DNA of 29,594 nucleotides from Clostridiales bacterium UBA4039 (lineage in GTDB: Bacteria > Bacillota > Clostridia > Lachnospirales > Vallitaleaceae): NCBI GenBank assembly GCA_002382805.1, contig DGAD01000012.1:1-29594 (forward strand), written 5' to 3'. The notes under the pieces are model-generated. The model was given only the letters and a program-made list of their open reading frames with translations, had not been told where the DNA came from and searched no databases. The position numbers and the translations under genes were made by a program. Each line of letters opens with the position of its first letter. The stretch's first letter is position 1. This document shows positions 8,500 to 16,927 of the stretch, piece by piece.

Positions 8500-9063
8500 A
8501 TGAGGTTAATCATGGAACAGGTGTTATTTAAAATTGCACAGGTTTTTGCTCAAGAAAACATACAATGGGGGATTGGCGGCTCCTTACTGCTTAAGCATTA
8601 TGATCTTGTCAAACAAGCCAGAGATATTGATATTATCATTGATAAAAAAGACATTGATAAAGCGCTTAATCTCTTAGATATGATGGCAGAGCGACAAGCT
8701 ATCCCTGAAAAAAAAGAATATCTGACAGAACACTTTTATGTGTATGCAATGGAGAACATAAGTATCGACATCATGGTGAATTTTCGTATTCGCCATCATA
8801 AGGGGAACTATGACTTTATTTTTGATAAGCATTCGATTGTGAAAAGTCAAGAAGAAGGACAGCCGATGCTCGCCTATACACGCCTTGAAGACTGGCTGGT
8901 AGCTTATGCCTTAATGGAAGGACGCCAGGCAAAGGTTGAGATGATTCGGTCGTATTTTGAAAGGCAAGGAGGGGCGAATAAGCTTCTATTAAACCGTGCG
9001 CTGGAACAGGAGTTACCAGAGGGAATTCAAAGTATAATCAAACAAGTCTTGGCGTATTCATAA
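8500..9063 (+). CDS. Small nucleotidyltransferase-fold protein
   Basis: This 187-residue cytoplasmic protein looks like a minimal pol-beta-type nucleotidyltransferase. GIGGSLLL (24-31) carries the Gly-Ser of the fold. ARDIDIIID supplies the two metal carboxylates D42 and D44, and D90 in ISIDIMVNF is a plausible third. All three acidic residues being present suggests activity. The substrate is unknown; relatives include aminoglycoside nucleotidyltransferases and AbiEii/MNT-type toxins or antitoxins. No HEPN partner gene is adjacent, which argues against a standard MNT/HEPN toxin-antitoxin pair. GAGGA precedes the ATG at 8500, but GAGG also lies 6 bp before a second ATG at 8512, so the start is uncertain by four codons. 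It may share a transcript with the ArsC-like gene 26 bp downstream. Confidence 0.75.
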   Translation: MRLIMEQVLFKIAQVFAQENIQWGIGGSLLLKHYDLVKQARDIDIIIDKKDIDKALNLLDMMAERQAIPEKKEYLTEHFYVYAMENISIDIMVNFRIRHHKGNYDFIFDKHSIVKSQEEGQPMLAYTRLEDWLVAYALMEGRQAKVEMIRSYFERQGGANKLLLNRALEQELPEGIQSIIKQVLAYS

Positions 9064-9089
9064 CAGCGATAAAGAGGAGGTATGTAGAT

Positions 9090-9431
9090 TTGACAATTCA
9101 AATATTTGGAAAAAAGAAGTGTTTTGATACTAAAAAAGCGGAGCGTTTTTTTAAAGAGCGCGGGGTGAAATATCAACGGGTCGATATACTGGATAAAGGG
9201 CTGAGTAAGGGCGAGCTACGCTCAGTGGTTAGTTCGGTAGGAAGTTTAGAAGCCCTTCTTGATGAAGAGGCAAAAGAGTATGCGATGATAAAATATTTGG
9301 TTGCCTCTCAACGTGAGGAAAAACTTTTAGATACACCGTCAGTGTATAAAACACCGATTGTTCGAAATGGGAAAAAAGCAACCATAGGCTATGCTCCTGA
9401 GACATGGAAAGCATGGTTGGCATCATCCTAA
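9090..9431 (+). CDS. ArsC/Spx-fold thioredoxin-like protein
   Basis: This 113-residue protein has the arsenate-reductase/Spx fold: an N-terminal IQIFGKKKCFDTKKAERFF with one cysteine (C11) at the active-site position, a central helical insertion, and TPIVRNGKKATIGY, whose cis-proline region (TP) fits the thioredoxin-like fold. The usual Spx CxxC is absent (here CxxT), so any redox role would be monothiol, as in ArsC-like and YffB-like proteins. The start is TTG at 9090, chosen because AGGAGG (9075-9080) lies 9 bp upstream and the only nearby ATG (9082) runs straight into a stop. Its last 9 bp overlap the end of the convergent permease gene. I cannot tell an enzyme from a transcription factor here. 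Confidence 0.8.
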   Translation: MTIQIFGKKKCFDTKKAERFFKERGVKYQRVDILDKGLSKGELRSVVSSVGSLEALLDEEAKEYAMIKYLVASQREEKLLDTPSVYKTPIVRNGKKATIGYAPETWKAWLASS

Positions 9432-10280
9432 AAAGATTAAGATGACACCGATAAGCATATTGCAGGTACCGATAAGTTTACCACGTAGGTGCGACTCTTT
9501 AAAAATATATCCGCCGAGAATGACAGATACAAAAACGGAGACAAAGCGTATAGGCATGATGACAGAGATTTGACTTTGGGGCATTGCAACAGCCATAAAG
9601 TATAATCGGTCGGATAGAACAATTGCCAAGCTAGTGAGTAGGATAGTGTAATGAAATCCTGGGGCAAAACGTTGCTGCTTACGGTAACTTGTTATGAAAA
9701 AAGTCAGTGTATAAAAAATCGTTAACAAGAACATAAACCAAAACTGCATTTGACCGGCGTTAATATGACGCAGAGCAACCTTATCGATAAGTCCGCTTAA
9801 CGCACTTAGGAAGGAGCTTAAGAGCATGAGATACAGGTATTTGTTCTTCAAAAAGGCAAGAAGGTCATGCGTACCTGATTTTCCGATAAAGTAATAAGCG
9901 CCAAGGATAATAGCAAACCCAAGAACTTGTAAAAAGCTGAGGCTTTCGCCAAGCAGCAGTACACCAAAGATTAAGGTGAAAAGTGGCGTCAAGGTTTTTA
10001 AAGGGCTAACCAAACTAATTGGTAAGTACTTAAAAGCCACAAAGCCTAAGATCCAACAAAAGTAAATAATTACAGACTTTAAGACAATGATTGGAAACCA
10101 TTGAAAGTCTATACTAAAAGCGTTTTTGTAGTCATAGGCCAAGAGTAGGAAACTGAGCAGAGAATAAAAAGATAGCACGTTAATGACAGAAAGTTTTTGC
10201 GTGGCCATCTTTTTAAAAATATCAAAAAAACCTAGAATAATTCCAGACAATAAAGCGAATAATAACCAATAATGCATCAT
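9423..10280 (-). CDS. EamA/DMT-family permease
   Basis: This integral membrane protein of about 285 residues shows the two five-helix EamA repeats of the drug/metabolite transporter superfamily. Repeat one ends with SLVSPLKTLTPLFTLIFGVLLLGE and repeat two with QISVIMPIRFVSVFVSVILGG followed by FKES, the typical P...GE-like ends of EamA domains. Substrate is unknown. A GTG at 10286 is possible, but GAGAGG on the minus strand lies 5 bp before the ATG at 10280 and 8 bp before the next ATG at 10277, so I start it at 10280. It is a single minus-strand gene whose 3' end overlaps the ArsC-like gene by 9 bp. I saw no hairpin terminator for either gene there. Confidence 0.85.
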   Translation of the reverse strand: MMHYWLLFALLSGIILGFFDIFKKMATQKLSVINVLSFYSLLSFLLLAYDYKNAFSIDFQWFPIIVLKSVIIYFCWILGFVAFKYLPISLVSPLKTLTPLFTLIFGVLLLGESLSFLQVLGFAIILGAYYFIGKSGTHDLLAFLKNKYLYLMLLSSFLSALSGLIDKVALRHINAGQMQFWFMFLLTIFYTLTFFITSYRKQQRFAPGFHYTILLTSLAIVLSDRLYFMAVAMPQSQISVIMPIRFVSVFVSVILGGYIFKESHLRGKLIGTCNMLIGVILIFLG

Positions 10281-10368
10281 CGACACCTCTCAAAACATAA
10301 TTTGTTCATTTTATTTTATATTTTAGGGAATGTCAAGGGGCATACATCTAGTTTTTTTAAAAGAAGTA

Positions 10369-10377
10369 TGGCATAAT
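10369..10377 (+). promoter_or_regulatory. Extended -10 promoter for MYG1-family gene
   Basis: TGG followed by CATAAT (10372-10377) fits an extended -10 element, with a T-rich stretch and no clear -35 box upstream. It lies 38 bp before the chosen ATG, in the gap between divergent genes. Confidence 0.4.
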
Positions 10378-10414
10378 AGCAAAGGTATAAAATAAAGAAG
10401 TGGAAGGAAAAACA

Positions 10415-11305
10415 ATGAGAAGTGAAAAAATAGTAGCCGTTACCCATAGTGGGTTTTTTCATGCGGACGAAGTAATGGCATCTGCAATATTAATCCAGCT
10501 ATATGATGAAGTGACTATTATTCGTAGTCGAAGCCAAGAAGATTTTGATAAGGCAGATATTGTTTTTGATGTTGGTGGTGGCGAGTTTGATCATCACAGT
10601 GATTATAAAGAATACAGGGATAGTGGAGTACCCTATGCAGCATGTGGCTTGATTTGGCGAGTGTATGGTCCAAAGCTCATTCAAAAGATAAAGCCATCGT
10701 TTACAAAGGAACAGGTAGAGGAAGTTTTTTATAGTGTGGACAAATCAATTATTGAAAGCATTGACGCCATTGATAATGGCTATTTTATCGAAAAAGCTGA
10801 GGTACATATGCCGACCTTAAATCAAATCGTTAAGAGTTTTAATCCAAACTGGAACTCCGATGAAGACCCGGATGAGCAGTTTCATAAAGCAGTGGAGTTT
10901 ACTACACCAATACTTTTAAATGCAATACAAGGTTCAGTTGCATCCATTGAAGCAGAAAAGATTGTAAAAGAGGCGTATGAACAGCGTGAAATAGAAAATA
11001 TTCTTGTGTTAGACAAATTTTGTCCATGGAAGCGTCACCTTCAAACCTATGACGAAGAAGGAAGTATTATCTATGTGATTTTCAAAGATTTGGTCAATGG
11101 GTACCGGGTTCAGGCGGTCTCGGAACCAGATTCGCAAGTGACAATTAAAGAATTTCCAAGAGAATGGGCAGGAAAATCCCCAGAGACAATTAATGATTTG
11201 GTGGAGATTGATGATGCGATTTTTGTGCATCCAGGCGGCTTCATAGCCGGGACCAAGTCCTTGTCAAGTGCAATAAAAATGGCTGAACTTGCATTAATAT
11301 ATTAA
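10415..11305 (+). CDS. MYG1 family (UPF0160) DHH-type hydrolase
   Basis: This 296-residue protein belongs to the MYG1/UPF0160 family of DHH-like metal-dependent phosphoesterases. The eukaryotic member is a mitochondrial and nuclear 3'-5' RNA exonuclease; the bacterial role is poorly defined. Visible motifs are THSGFFHADE (H11, H16, D18), DVGGGEFDHH with the DHH triad at 59-61, YAACGLIW, and near the C-terminus FVHPGGFIAG. The start is ATG 10415 because GGAAGGA ends 6-7 bp upstream; the in-frame GTG at 10400 lacks this. The oxidoreductase gene starts 23 bp after the stop codon, so the two probably form an operon, though no pathway obviously joins them. Confidence 0.88.
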   Translation: MRSEKIVAVTHSGFFHADEVMASAILIQLYDEVTIIRSRSQEDFDKADIVFDVGGGEFDHHSDYKEYRDSGVPYAACGLIWRVYGPKLIQKIKPSFTKEQVEEVFYSVDKSIIESIDAIDNGYFIEKAEVHMPTLNQIVKSFNPNWNSDEDPDEQFHKAVEFTTPILLNAIQGSVASIEAEKIVKEAYEQREIENILVLDKFCPWKRHLQTYDEEGSIIYVIFKDLVNGYRVQAVSEPDSQVTIKEFPREWAGKSPETINDLVEIDDAIFVHPGGFIAGTKSLSSAIKMAELALIY

Positions 11306-11328
11306 GAAGAAAGGGTCAAGGTGGTACC

Positions 11329-12243
11329 ATGAAAGTAGGAATTATCGGCTTGGGAGATATTGCAACAAAAGCATATTTACCCATTATTACATCGATGTCA
11401 CATGAAGTTGTTTTGTGTAGTCGTACGCAAGACGTTACCATAGCCATAGCAAAGCAATATAGAATTAAAGAGTATTGTTTTGACTATAAGGAGCTTTTAG
11501 AGCATACTGTGGATGCAGTGTTTATCCATGCCGCTTCGTCGAGTCACTATAGTATGATAAAGTTTTTCCTAGAACATAATATCCATGTGTTTGTCGATAA
11601 GCCGATTTCTTGGTATTTAGAAGAAACTATGGAAGTTTATGAATTGGCCAAAGACAAAGGGCTGGTATTAATGGTTGGATTTAATCGAAGGTATAGCCCA
11701 AAGGTCAAGAATTTGCTGGAACTAGAAAAGCCTTCTACACTGATTATACAAAAAAATCGTCATAATCTTCCGGGAGATATTCGTCAGTTTATCTATGATG
11801 ACTTTATTCATGTAGTTGATACGTTGTTATACCTTTTCCAAAATCAAGAAAAGGAATTCGATTATAATGGGCGTATTGTAGATAATCAATTACAAAGTTT
11901 AGCATTGATTTTGCAAGGAGAAGGTGCCACAGCCTTTGGAAGTATGAACCGGATGTCGGGTATAAAAGAAGAAAAGATTGAATATATTAGTGCTAATGAA
12001 AAGCATTGTATTGAGAATTTGGATTATGAGTGGGTCTATAAGGACAATAAAAAGACGCTTGTAGACTATGATGATTGGACGTCGACACTTAATAAAAGAG
12101 GATTTGAAGAATTAATACATCAATTTTTAGCATGGACGAACACGCCGGATGCGTCATTAGAAGCCCTTGAATTATCACTTCGTACCCATGAAGTGTGTGA
12201 ATATTTAGTGATGGAATTTGAGGAGAGTACATGGATGAATTAA
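11329..12243 (+). CDS. Gfo/Idh/MocA family NAD(P)-dependent oxidoreductase
   Basis: This 304-residue protein begins directly with the Rossmann motif VGIIGLGDIATKAYLP, which binds NAD(P). VFVDKPIS supplies the family's conserved lysine (the EKP position, here DKP). The C-terminal part has the alpha/beta fold of the family, with HVVDTLLYLF. Members oxidise or reduce sugars, inositols or related ring hydroxyls; the substrate cannot be read here. It is somewhat short for the family (commonly about 330-370). A GGTGG-type site precedes the ATG. Its last 13 bp overlap the ATG of the damaged aldolase-like gene (12231), so the two were translationally coupled. Confidence 0.87.
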   Translation: MKVGIIGLGDIATKAYLPIITSMSHEVVLCSRTQDVTIAIAKQYRIKEYCFDYKELLEHTVDAVFIHAASSSHYSMIKFFLEHNIHVFVDKPISWYLEETMEVYELAKDKGLVLMVGFNRRYSPKVKNLLELEKPSTLIIQKNRHNLPGDIRQFIYDDFIHVVDTLLYLFQNQEKEFDYNGRIVDNQLQSLALILQGEGATAFGSMNRMSGIKEEKIEYISANEKHCIENLDYEWVYKDNKKTLVDYDDWTSTLNKRGFEELIHQFLAWTNTPDASLEALELSLRTHEVCEYLVMEFEESTWMN

Positions 12244-13095
12244 AAAAAGCCTATTTAGAGTGTAAAAAATATATATACAGTTGCCTATCACCCATTGGCA
12301 CATCTGGAGATTCATGAGCAAGATGGCCTAAAGAAACTGCATCACATAAAAACTATTTTATTAGGAGACCAGGAGCATTTGTTGAACTTCGATGATATTG
12401 TATCTGTTAAAGAACCCATCGGCTCCTTGCTTTTAGAACTGCCCCAACGCGAGATGGGAGGATACCTTCCTGAATTTAAAGAACTGGTTGAAATATCCAC
12501 ATATTGTAAACAGCAAGGTATTCACCTTCATCTTGATGGTGCTAGATTGTTTGAAGTGCTTCCTTATTATCAAAAAACGCTTAAAGAAATATGTGATTTG
12601 TTTGATAGTGTGTATCTATCATTTTACAAAGGTATTGGAGCGGTTGCAGGAGCTATCCTTTTGGCGGATGAATCCTTTTGCAAGGAAGCCAAAGTCTGGA
12701 AACGTCGTTATGGTGGCGACCTAATTAGTTTGTACCCATATATTATTCCGGCAAAATACCATATGGAACGTCGACGTCCGCGTATGGGGATGTATTATGA
12801 AAAAGCTAAAGAGATGGCTGGCCTATTGAATAAAGTTCCGGGAATTAATACACACCCACATATTCCCGTGTCAAATATGTTCCATGTATTGGTAGAGTGT
12901 TCAAGTAAAAAACTTACTAAGGTTTTAAAGAACGTATATCATTCGACAGGAATAGGGCTGACCGGTTATGTTAAAGAAAAAAATGAGAATGTGTGTAATT
13001 TTGAAGTATCTATTGGCGACGCAATATTGCAACTTAAAAAACAAGAAATTGACGGTTTTGTTCAACAATTAGAAAAATTATTGAACGATGCGTGA
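12231..13095 (+). pseudogene. Threonine-aldolase-like PLP enzyme, internal deletion and frameshift
   Basis: This is a fold-type I PLP enzyme of the beta-eliminating lyase/threonine aldolase family, apparently broken. The true start is probably ATG 12231: it has AGGAGAG upstream, overlaps the oxidoreductase stop, and encodes MDELKKAYLECKKYI, like the N-terminus I recall for this subfamily. That frame stops at 12315-12317 after 28 codons. The rest of the enzyme resumes in another frame at about 12274 as YTVAYHPLAHLEIHEQ, and runs to 13095 with LLLELPQRE, the PLP-contacting LDGAR and the Schiff-base lysine in SFYKGIG. About 70-80 residues expected in between, including the PLP phosphate-binding SGT region, are missing. 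A TTG at 12295 could start a 266-residue remnant, but without the missing part it should not be an active aldolase. Confidence 0.8.
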
Positions 13096-13328
13096 GGGGC
13101 ATATAGTCATTTAGTCCTATTTCACCCTAGAAATAAAAAGAAAACCCTTTAAAATCAGGTGTTTACGCCTTGTATATGAATCTACTATAACATGATTTTA
13201 CAATGTCCCATGCATATCAATGGATGTATGTGATACACTTAAATAGTGGGATGCGTATTCGAGCTCTCGGTCTTTACTGGGAGCTTGAATGTAAGGAAAA
13301 ATAACATCAGATAAAGGAGGAGTAACAA
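13096..13328 (+). promoter_or_regulatory. Leader region of nucleotidase gene: promoter and hairpin
   Basis: This 233-bp gap holds a candidate promoter, TTTACG (13162-13167) and TATAAC (13186-13191) with 18 bp between them. That would give an untranslated leader of about 130 nt. Within it, 13261-13270 (GAGCTCTCGG) pairs with 13277-13286 (CTGGGAGCTT) through a TCTTTA loop as a 10-bp stem with a few G-T pairs. No T-run follows, so it is not a terminator. It ends with a very strong AAAGGAGG site at 13313-13320. I do not recognise a known riboswitch class in it. Confidence 0.45.
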
Positions 13329-16300
13329 GTGAAAAAAAGACTAAGTATTTTGATTACATTTGTACTACTGATGACGATGGTATTGCAAGTGGGGGTATCT
13401 GCCGAATCTGTGTATACGGTTAAAGCAGGGGATGTGTTGTGGCAAATAGCTGAACAATATGACCTTGAATGGGAACAACTCGCAGAGTATAATCAACTCG
13501 ATAATCCAAATTTGATTTATGTTGGACAACAATTAAAAATTCCGATGACAGGCGATGTCGTTGTTGATGAGACGGATAAGGACAAGGATGATGGTAACGT
13601 CACACCAATGACGGATATGTCACTTACCTTGTTAGCAACGAGTGATTTACATGGACGTATTTATCCATATGAATATGCCATTGATTCAGAAGATATGGAT
13701 GCTGGAATTGCAAAAATTCAGACTTTGGTCAAAGCTGAAAGAGCGGCAAGTGACAATGTGATTTTGATGGACCTTGGAGACACGGTGCAAGACAACAGTG
13801 CTGAACTTTTTAATTCAGACCCAATCCATCCAATGATCAAAGCGCTCAACTATATGAATTATGATACATGGACGATTGGTAACCATGAGTTCAACTTCGA
13901 AAAAGCATTCTTAGAAAAAAATATTGCGACGTTTGAAGGGGATGTCTTATCTGCTAATACCTACAAAACGGACGGAAGTTATTTTGTAAAACCGTATACG
14001 GTGATTGAGAAAAATGGCATCCGCGTGGCTATTGTAGGTCTATTGCCACCACACATTCCAACGTGGGAAGCTTCATCACCGGAGCACTTTGAAGGGCTTA
14101 CTTTTGGTGGAACAGTTGAAGGGGCAAAAAAAGCTGTGGCTGATCTTGCTGGAAAATATGATGTTCTTGTAGGCGCATTTCACTTAGGGCAAGACGATGA
14201 CCATGCTTATGAAGGAGCAGCAGCAATAGCGAATGCACTCCCTGAGTTTGATGTTATTTTTATGGGACATGCACACTCAAAAGTTAGTGAAGCAGAAGTC
14301 AATGGAGTTAAGTTGGTTGAACCGGGAAGTTATGGATGGGCATTGTCAAAAGCTACAGTTGAGTTGACGAAAACTGCAGATGGATTTGATGTAGCATCCG
14401 TAACAACAGCAAATATTGAAACGTATGAAGTGGAAGCCGATGCAGATATGCTTGAAGAATTTAAATACGTTCATGAGGCTTCCTTAGAAGATGCAAATAC
14501 GGTTGTTGGAGAAGTTACAAGCGACTTTATCGAGGGCGTTGATTATATTACCGGTGAAGCAAATGTTACAACAATGCCTACATCACAAGTTATGGATACT
14601 GCGTTGATTGATCTCATTAATGATGTTCAAATGTTCTATACAGAGTCAGAGATTAGTTCAGCGGCAACATTCAAAAATGATATGAATTTAGTAGCAGGAG
14701 ACTTTAAGAAAAAAGATGTAGCCAATATTTATAAATATCCAAATACACTTGTAGGTGTTCATATTACAGGTGCAAACCTCAAAGCTTATATGGAGTGGTC
14801 TGCAGCATATTATAACACATATGTGCCAGGCGATGTGACCGTTAGTTTTGATGAAAATATTCGTGGATATAACTATGATATGTTCTCAGGCGTCACTTAT
14901 GATATAGATATAAGTCAGCCGGTGGGTAGCCGTATTACGAACCTACTTATGGATGGAATGGCGATAGAAGATGATAAAGAATATAAGCTGGCAGTCAATA
15001 ATTATCGCTTTGGAACATTGCTTGGACTTGAGCTTGTGACAGAAGAAGACAAGTACTATGATTCCTATGCCCAAATGCAAGATGCAGGGCGTATACGTGA
15101 TTTAATCATCAAATACATTAATGAAGAAAAAGGTGGCATAGCAACCCCAACAGTAGACAATAATTGGAGAATTGTTGGAAATACATTTGAACATCCATTA
15201 AAAGATGCAGCATTGGATTTAGTGGTCTCGGGTGAGGTTGAAATTGCGACAAGTGAAGATGGTCGTACACCAAATGTAAAATCTATTAATGTCTATGATT
15301 TAATTAAGGATGGGTATTTCCCAGACTATGATGCACTGACCGTTCTTCATACGAATGATATGCATGGATTTTTTGTTGAAGGTGCCTATGATGGTATGGG
15401 GGCAGCAAAGTTAAAAACTGTGTTTGACATGTATCGTTCAATGAATGACAGCACGTTGGTATTGGACGCTGGTGATGCAACACAAGGGGCAAATTTGGTT
15501 ACATTATCAGAAGGTGAAAAAGCTATTGAAGTTATGAATGCGCTAGGTTATGATGCAATGACTACAGGTAATCATGAGTTTGATTATGGTCAAGAACCGT
15601 TATTGAACAATGCAGAGATGGCTAAGTTTCCAATTATGGCAGCCAATGTAAAATATGAAGACGGAACAGATTTTTTAACGCCTTATGTTATAAAAGAAGT
15701 TGATGGTATGGAAGTTGCGATTTTTGGATTGTTAACGCCAGATACAACATTCTTAAGTCATCCGGACAATTCAAAAGGGCTAGTTTTTGAAGATCCAATT
15801 GCTGTTGCAAAAGATTTAGTACCGATGCTTCATGATGAAGCAGATGTTGTTATTGCGCTTGTGCATCTTGGAGATGAAGGAACGGCAACAGCAACAAGTA
15901 TTGATTTAGCAAATGAAGTTGAAGGTCTTGACTTGATTATTGATGGACATAGCCATTCAATGTATCCATATGGAAGTAAAGTTAATGACACGCTTATTGT
16001 AAGCACAGGTGAAAAAACAAAAAATGTCGGTGTTGTTGAATTTTCATTAATGGATGACGAGGTAGTCTCAACAGATGCGCATCTATTTACCAAAGCAGAT
16101 TCGATGAATATAGAAGCTGATGTCGAAGTTATGGCTATTGTAGAAGCGATTCAGGAAGCTAATGCAATTATTGAGCAAGAGGTAGTAGCAACCACTCCGG
16201 AAATTCTTGTTGGAGAACGTGGTGATGTGCGTACAGGTGAAACAAACTTAGGAAACTTAATTGTGGAATCACTTCTTGATATTAGTGGGGCTGATGTAGC

Positions 16301-16802
16301 CTTAACAAATGGTGGAGGAATCAGAGCATCCATTGATGCAGGAGAGATTACAAAAGGAGAAATCCTTACCGTACTACCTTATGGCAATACTGTAAGAGTT
16401 ATCGAAGTGACAGGTGCAGACCTTGTTGCTGCAATTGAAAATGGTATATCCGATTATCCAGAAGCCAAAGGAGCATTCCCGCACATCGCAGGAATGACAG
16501 TTGAGTTTGATTCTTCAAAGATGGCGGGAGATCGTGTCGTTAGTGCGATGATTGATGGTGTGCAAATTGTTGATAATGCAACATATACCCTTGCAACGAA
16601 TGACTATCTGGTTGCTGGTGGCGATGGATATACAATGTTTACTGACAAAAAAGTTGTTGCAGAATTTGGTGCAATGGATGAAGTCTTGACAGACTATATC
16701 AATGCCAATGGTACTGAAAAAGGTGCTTTAACAGGTCGTATCAAAGATATTGCAGGTCAAGCAATGTCGATGCTTGTTGATGTATTCAAAATCGCATCCT
16801 AA
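13329..16802 (+). CDS. Secreted LysM protein with two nucleotidase modules
   Basis: This 1157-residue exported enzyme has a signal peptide (about 1-25, cleavage after VSA), one LysM peptidoglycan-binding domain (about 28-72) and two full metallophosphoesterase/nucleotidase modules. Module 1 has DLH (D106, H108), GD (150-151), GNHE (184-187) and GHAH. Its C-terminal part has DVANIYKYPNTL, as in CpdB-type 2',3'-cyclic-nucleotide phosphodiesterase/3'-nucleotidases. Module 2 has NDMH (D677, H679), GNHE (747-750), GHSH (873-876), NGGGIR and AGGDGY, as in UshA-type 5'-nucleotidases. The order matches Bacillus YfkN, but the anchor is a LysM rather than a C-terminal LPXTG. It probably releases phosphate and nucleosides from extracellular nucleotides and RNA fragments. 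The start codon is GTG, with AAAGGAGG 8 bp upstream. It appears to be monocistronic. Confidence 0.93.
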   Translation: MKKRLSILITFVLLMTMVLQVGVSAESVYTVKAGDVLWQIAEQYDLEWEQLAEYNQLDNPNLIYVGQQLKIPMTGDVVVDETDKDKDDGNVTPMTDMSLTLLATSDLHGRIYPYEYAIDSEDMDAGIAKIQTLVKAERAASDNVILMDLGDTVQDNSAELFNSDPIHPMIKALNYMNYDTWTIGNHEFNFEKAFLEKNIATFEGDVLSANTYKTDGSYFVKPYTVIEKNGIRVAIVGLLPPHIPTWEASSPEHFEGLTFGGTVEGAKKAVADLAGKYDVLVGAFHLGQDDDHAYEGAAAIANALPEFDVIFMGHAHSKVSEAEVNGVKLVEPGSYGWALSKATVELTKTADGFDVASVTTANIETYEVEADADMLEEFKYVHEASLEDANTVVGEVTSDFIEGVDYITGEANVTTMPTSQVMDTALIDLINDVQMFYTESEISSAATFKNDMNLVAGDFKKKDVANIYKYPNTLVGVHITGANLKAYMEWSAAYYNTYVPGDVTVSFDENIRGYNYDMFSGVTYDIDISQPVGSRITNLLMDGMAIEDDKEYKLAVNNYRFGTLLGLELVTEEDKYYDSYAQMQDAGRIRDLIIKYINEEKGGIATPTVDNNWRIVGNTFEHPLKDAALDLVVSGEVEIATSEDGRTPNVKSINVYDLIKDGYFPDYDALTVLHTNDMHGFFVEGAYDGMGAAKLKTVFDMYRSMNDSTLVLDAGDATQGANLVTLSEGEKAIEVMNALGYDAMTTGNHEFDYGQEPLLNNAEMAKFPIMAANVKYEDGTDFLTPYVIKEVDGMEVAIFGLLTPDTTFLSHPDNSKGLVFEDPIAVAKDLVPMLHDEADVVIALVHLGDEGTATATSIDLANEVEGLDLIIDGHSHSMYPYGSKVNDTLIVSTGEKTKNVGVVEFSLMDDEVVSTDAHLFTKADSMNIEADVEVMAIVEAIQEANAIIEQEVVATTPEILVGERGDVRTGETNLGNLIVESLLDISGADVALTNGGGIRASIDAGEITKGEILTVLPYGNTVRVIEVTGADLVAAIENGISDYPEAKGAFPHIAGMTVEFDSSKMAGDRVVSAMIDGVQIVDNATYTLATNDYLVAGGDGYTMFTDKKVVAEFGAMDEVLTDYINANGTEKGALTGRIKDIAGQAMSMLVDVFKIAS

Positions 16803-16814
16803 GTTTAAGATATT

Positions 16815-16844
16815 GAGAGATACTGCGGTATCTCTCTTTTTTTT
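16815..16844 (+). terminator. Rho-independent terminator of nucleotidase gene
   Basis: GAGAGATAC (16815-16823) and GTATCTCTC (16828-16836) form a perfect 9-bp stem with a TGCG loop, followed by eight T residues (16837-16844). Confidence 0.93.
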
Positions 16845-16870
16845 AGGCTTAAGTAAATATATATACATTT

Positions 16871-16898
16871 TTGTTATTTAGTGATATAGTAATTTAAT
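16871..16898 (+). promoter_or_regulatory. Candidate promoter for TruA-like gene
   Basis: TTGTTA (16871-16876) and TTTAAT (16893-16898) are separated by 16 bp, about 30 bp before the TruA-like start. The sequence is very AT-rich, so chance matches are likely. Confidence 0.3.
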
Positions 16899-16927
16899 GA
16901 AATCATTTATAAGAATACTGGAGGCAG

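Noticed and set aside
8500..9063. Half of an MNT/HEPN toxin-antitoxin pair
   Set aside because: No neighbouring gene encodes a HEPN protein with an RxxxxH motif.
12488..12724. 78-codon open frame inside the aldolase-like gene
   Set aside because: It is out of frame with the clearly conserved PLP enzyme sequence and has no ribosome site or protein-like composition.
13261..13286. Terminator or T-box in the nucleotidase leader
   Set aside because: No T-run follows the hairpin and no T-box consensus is present; the downstream gene is not an aminoacyl-tRNA or amino-acid gene.
15830..16093. Minus-strand open frames across the nucleotidase, mgl and permease genes
   Set aside because: They lie opposite strongly conserved coding sequence and encode low-complexity, non-family-like proteins without ribosome sites.
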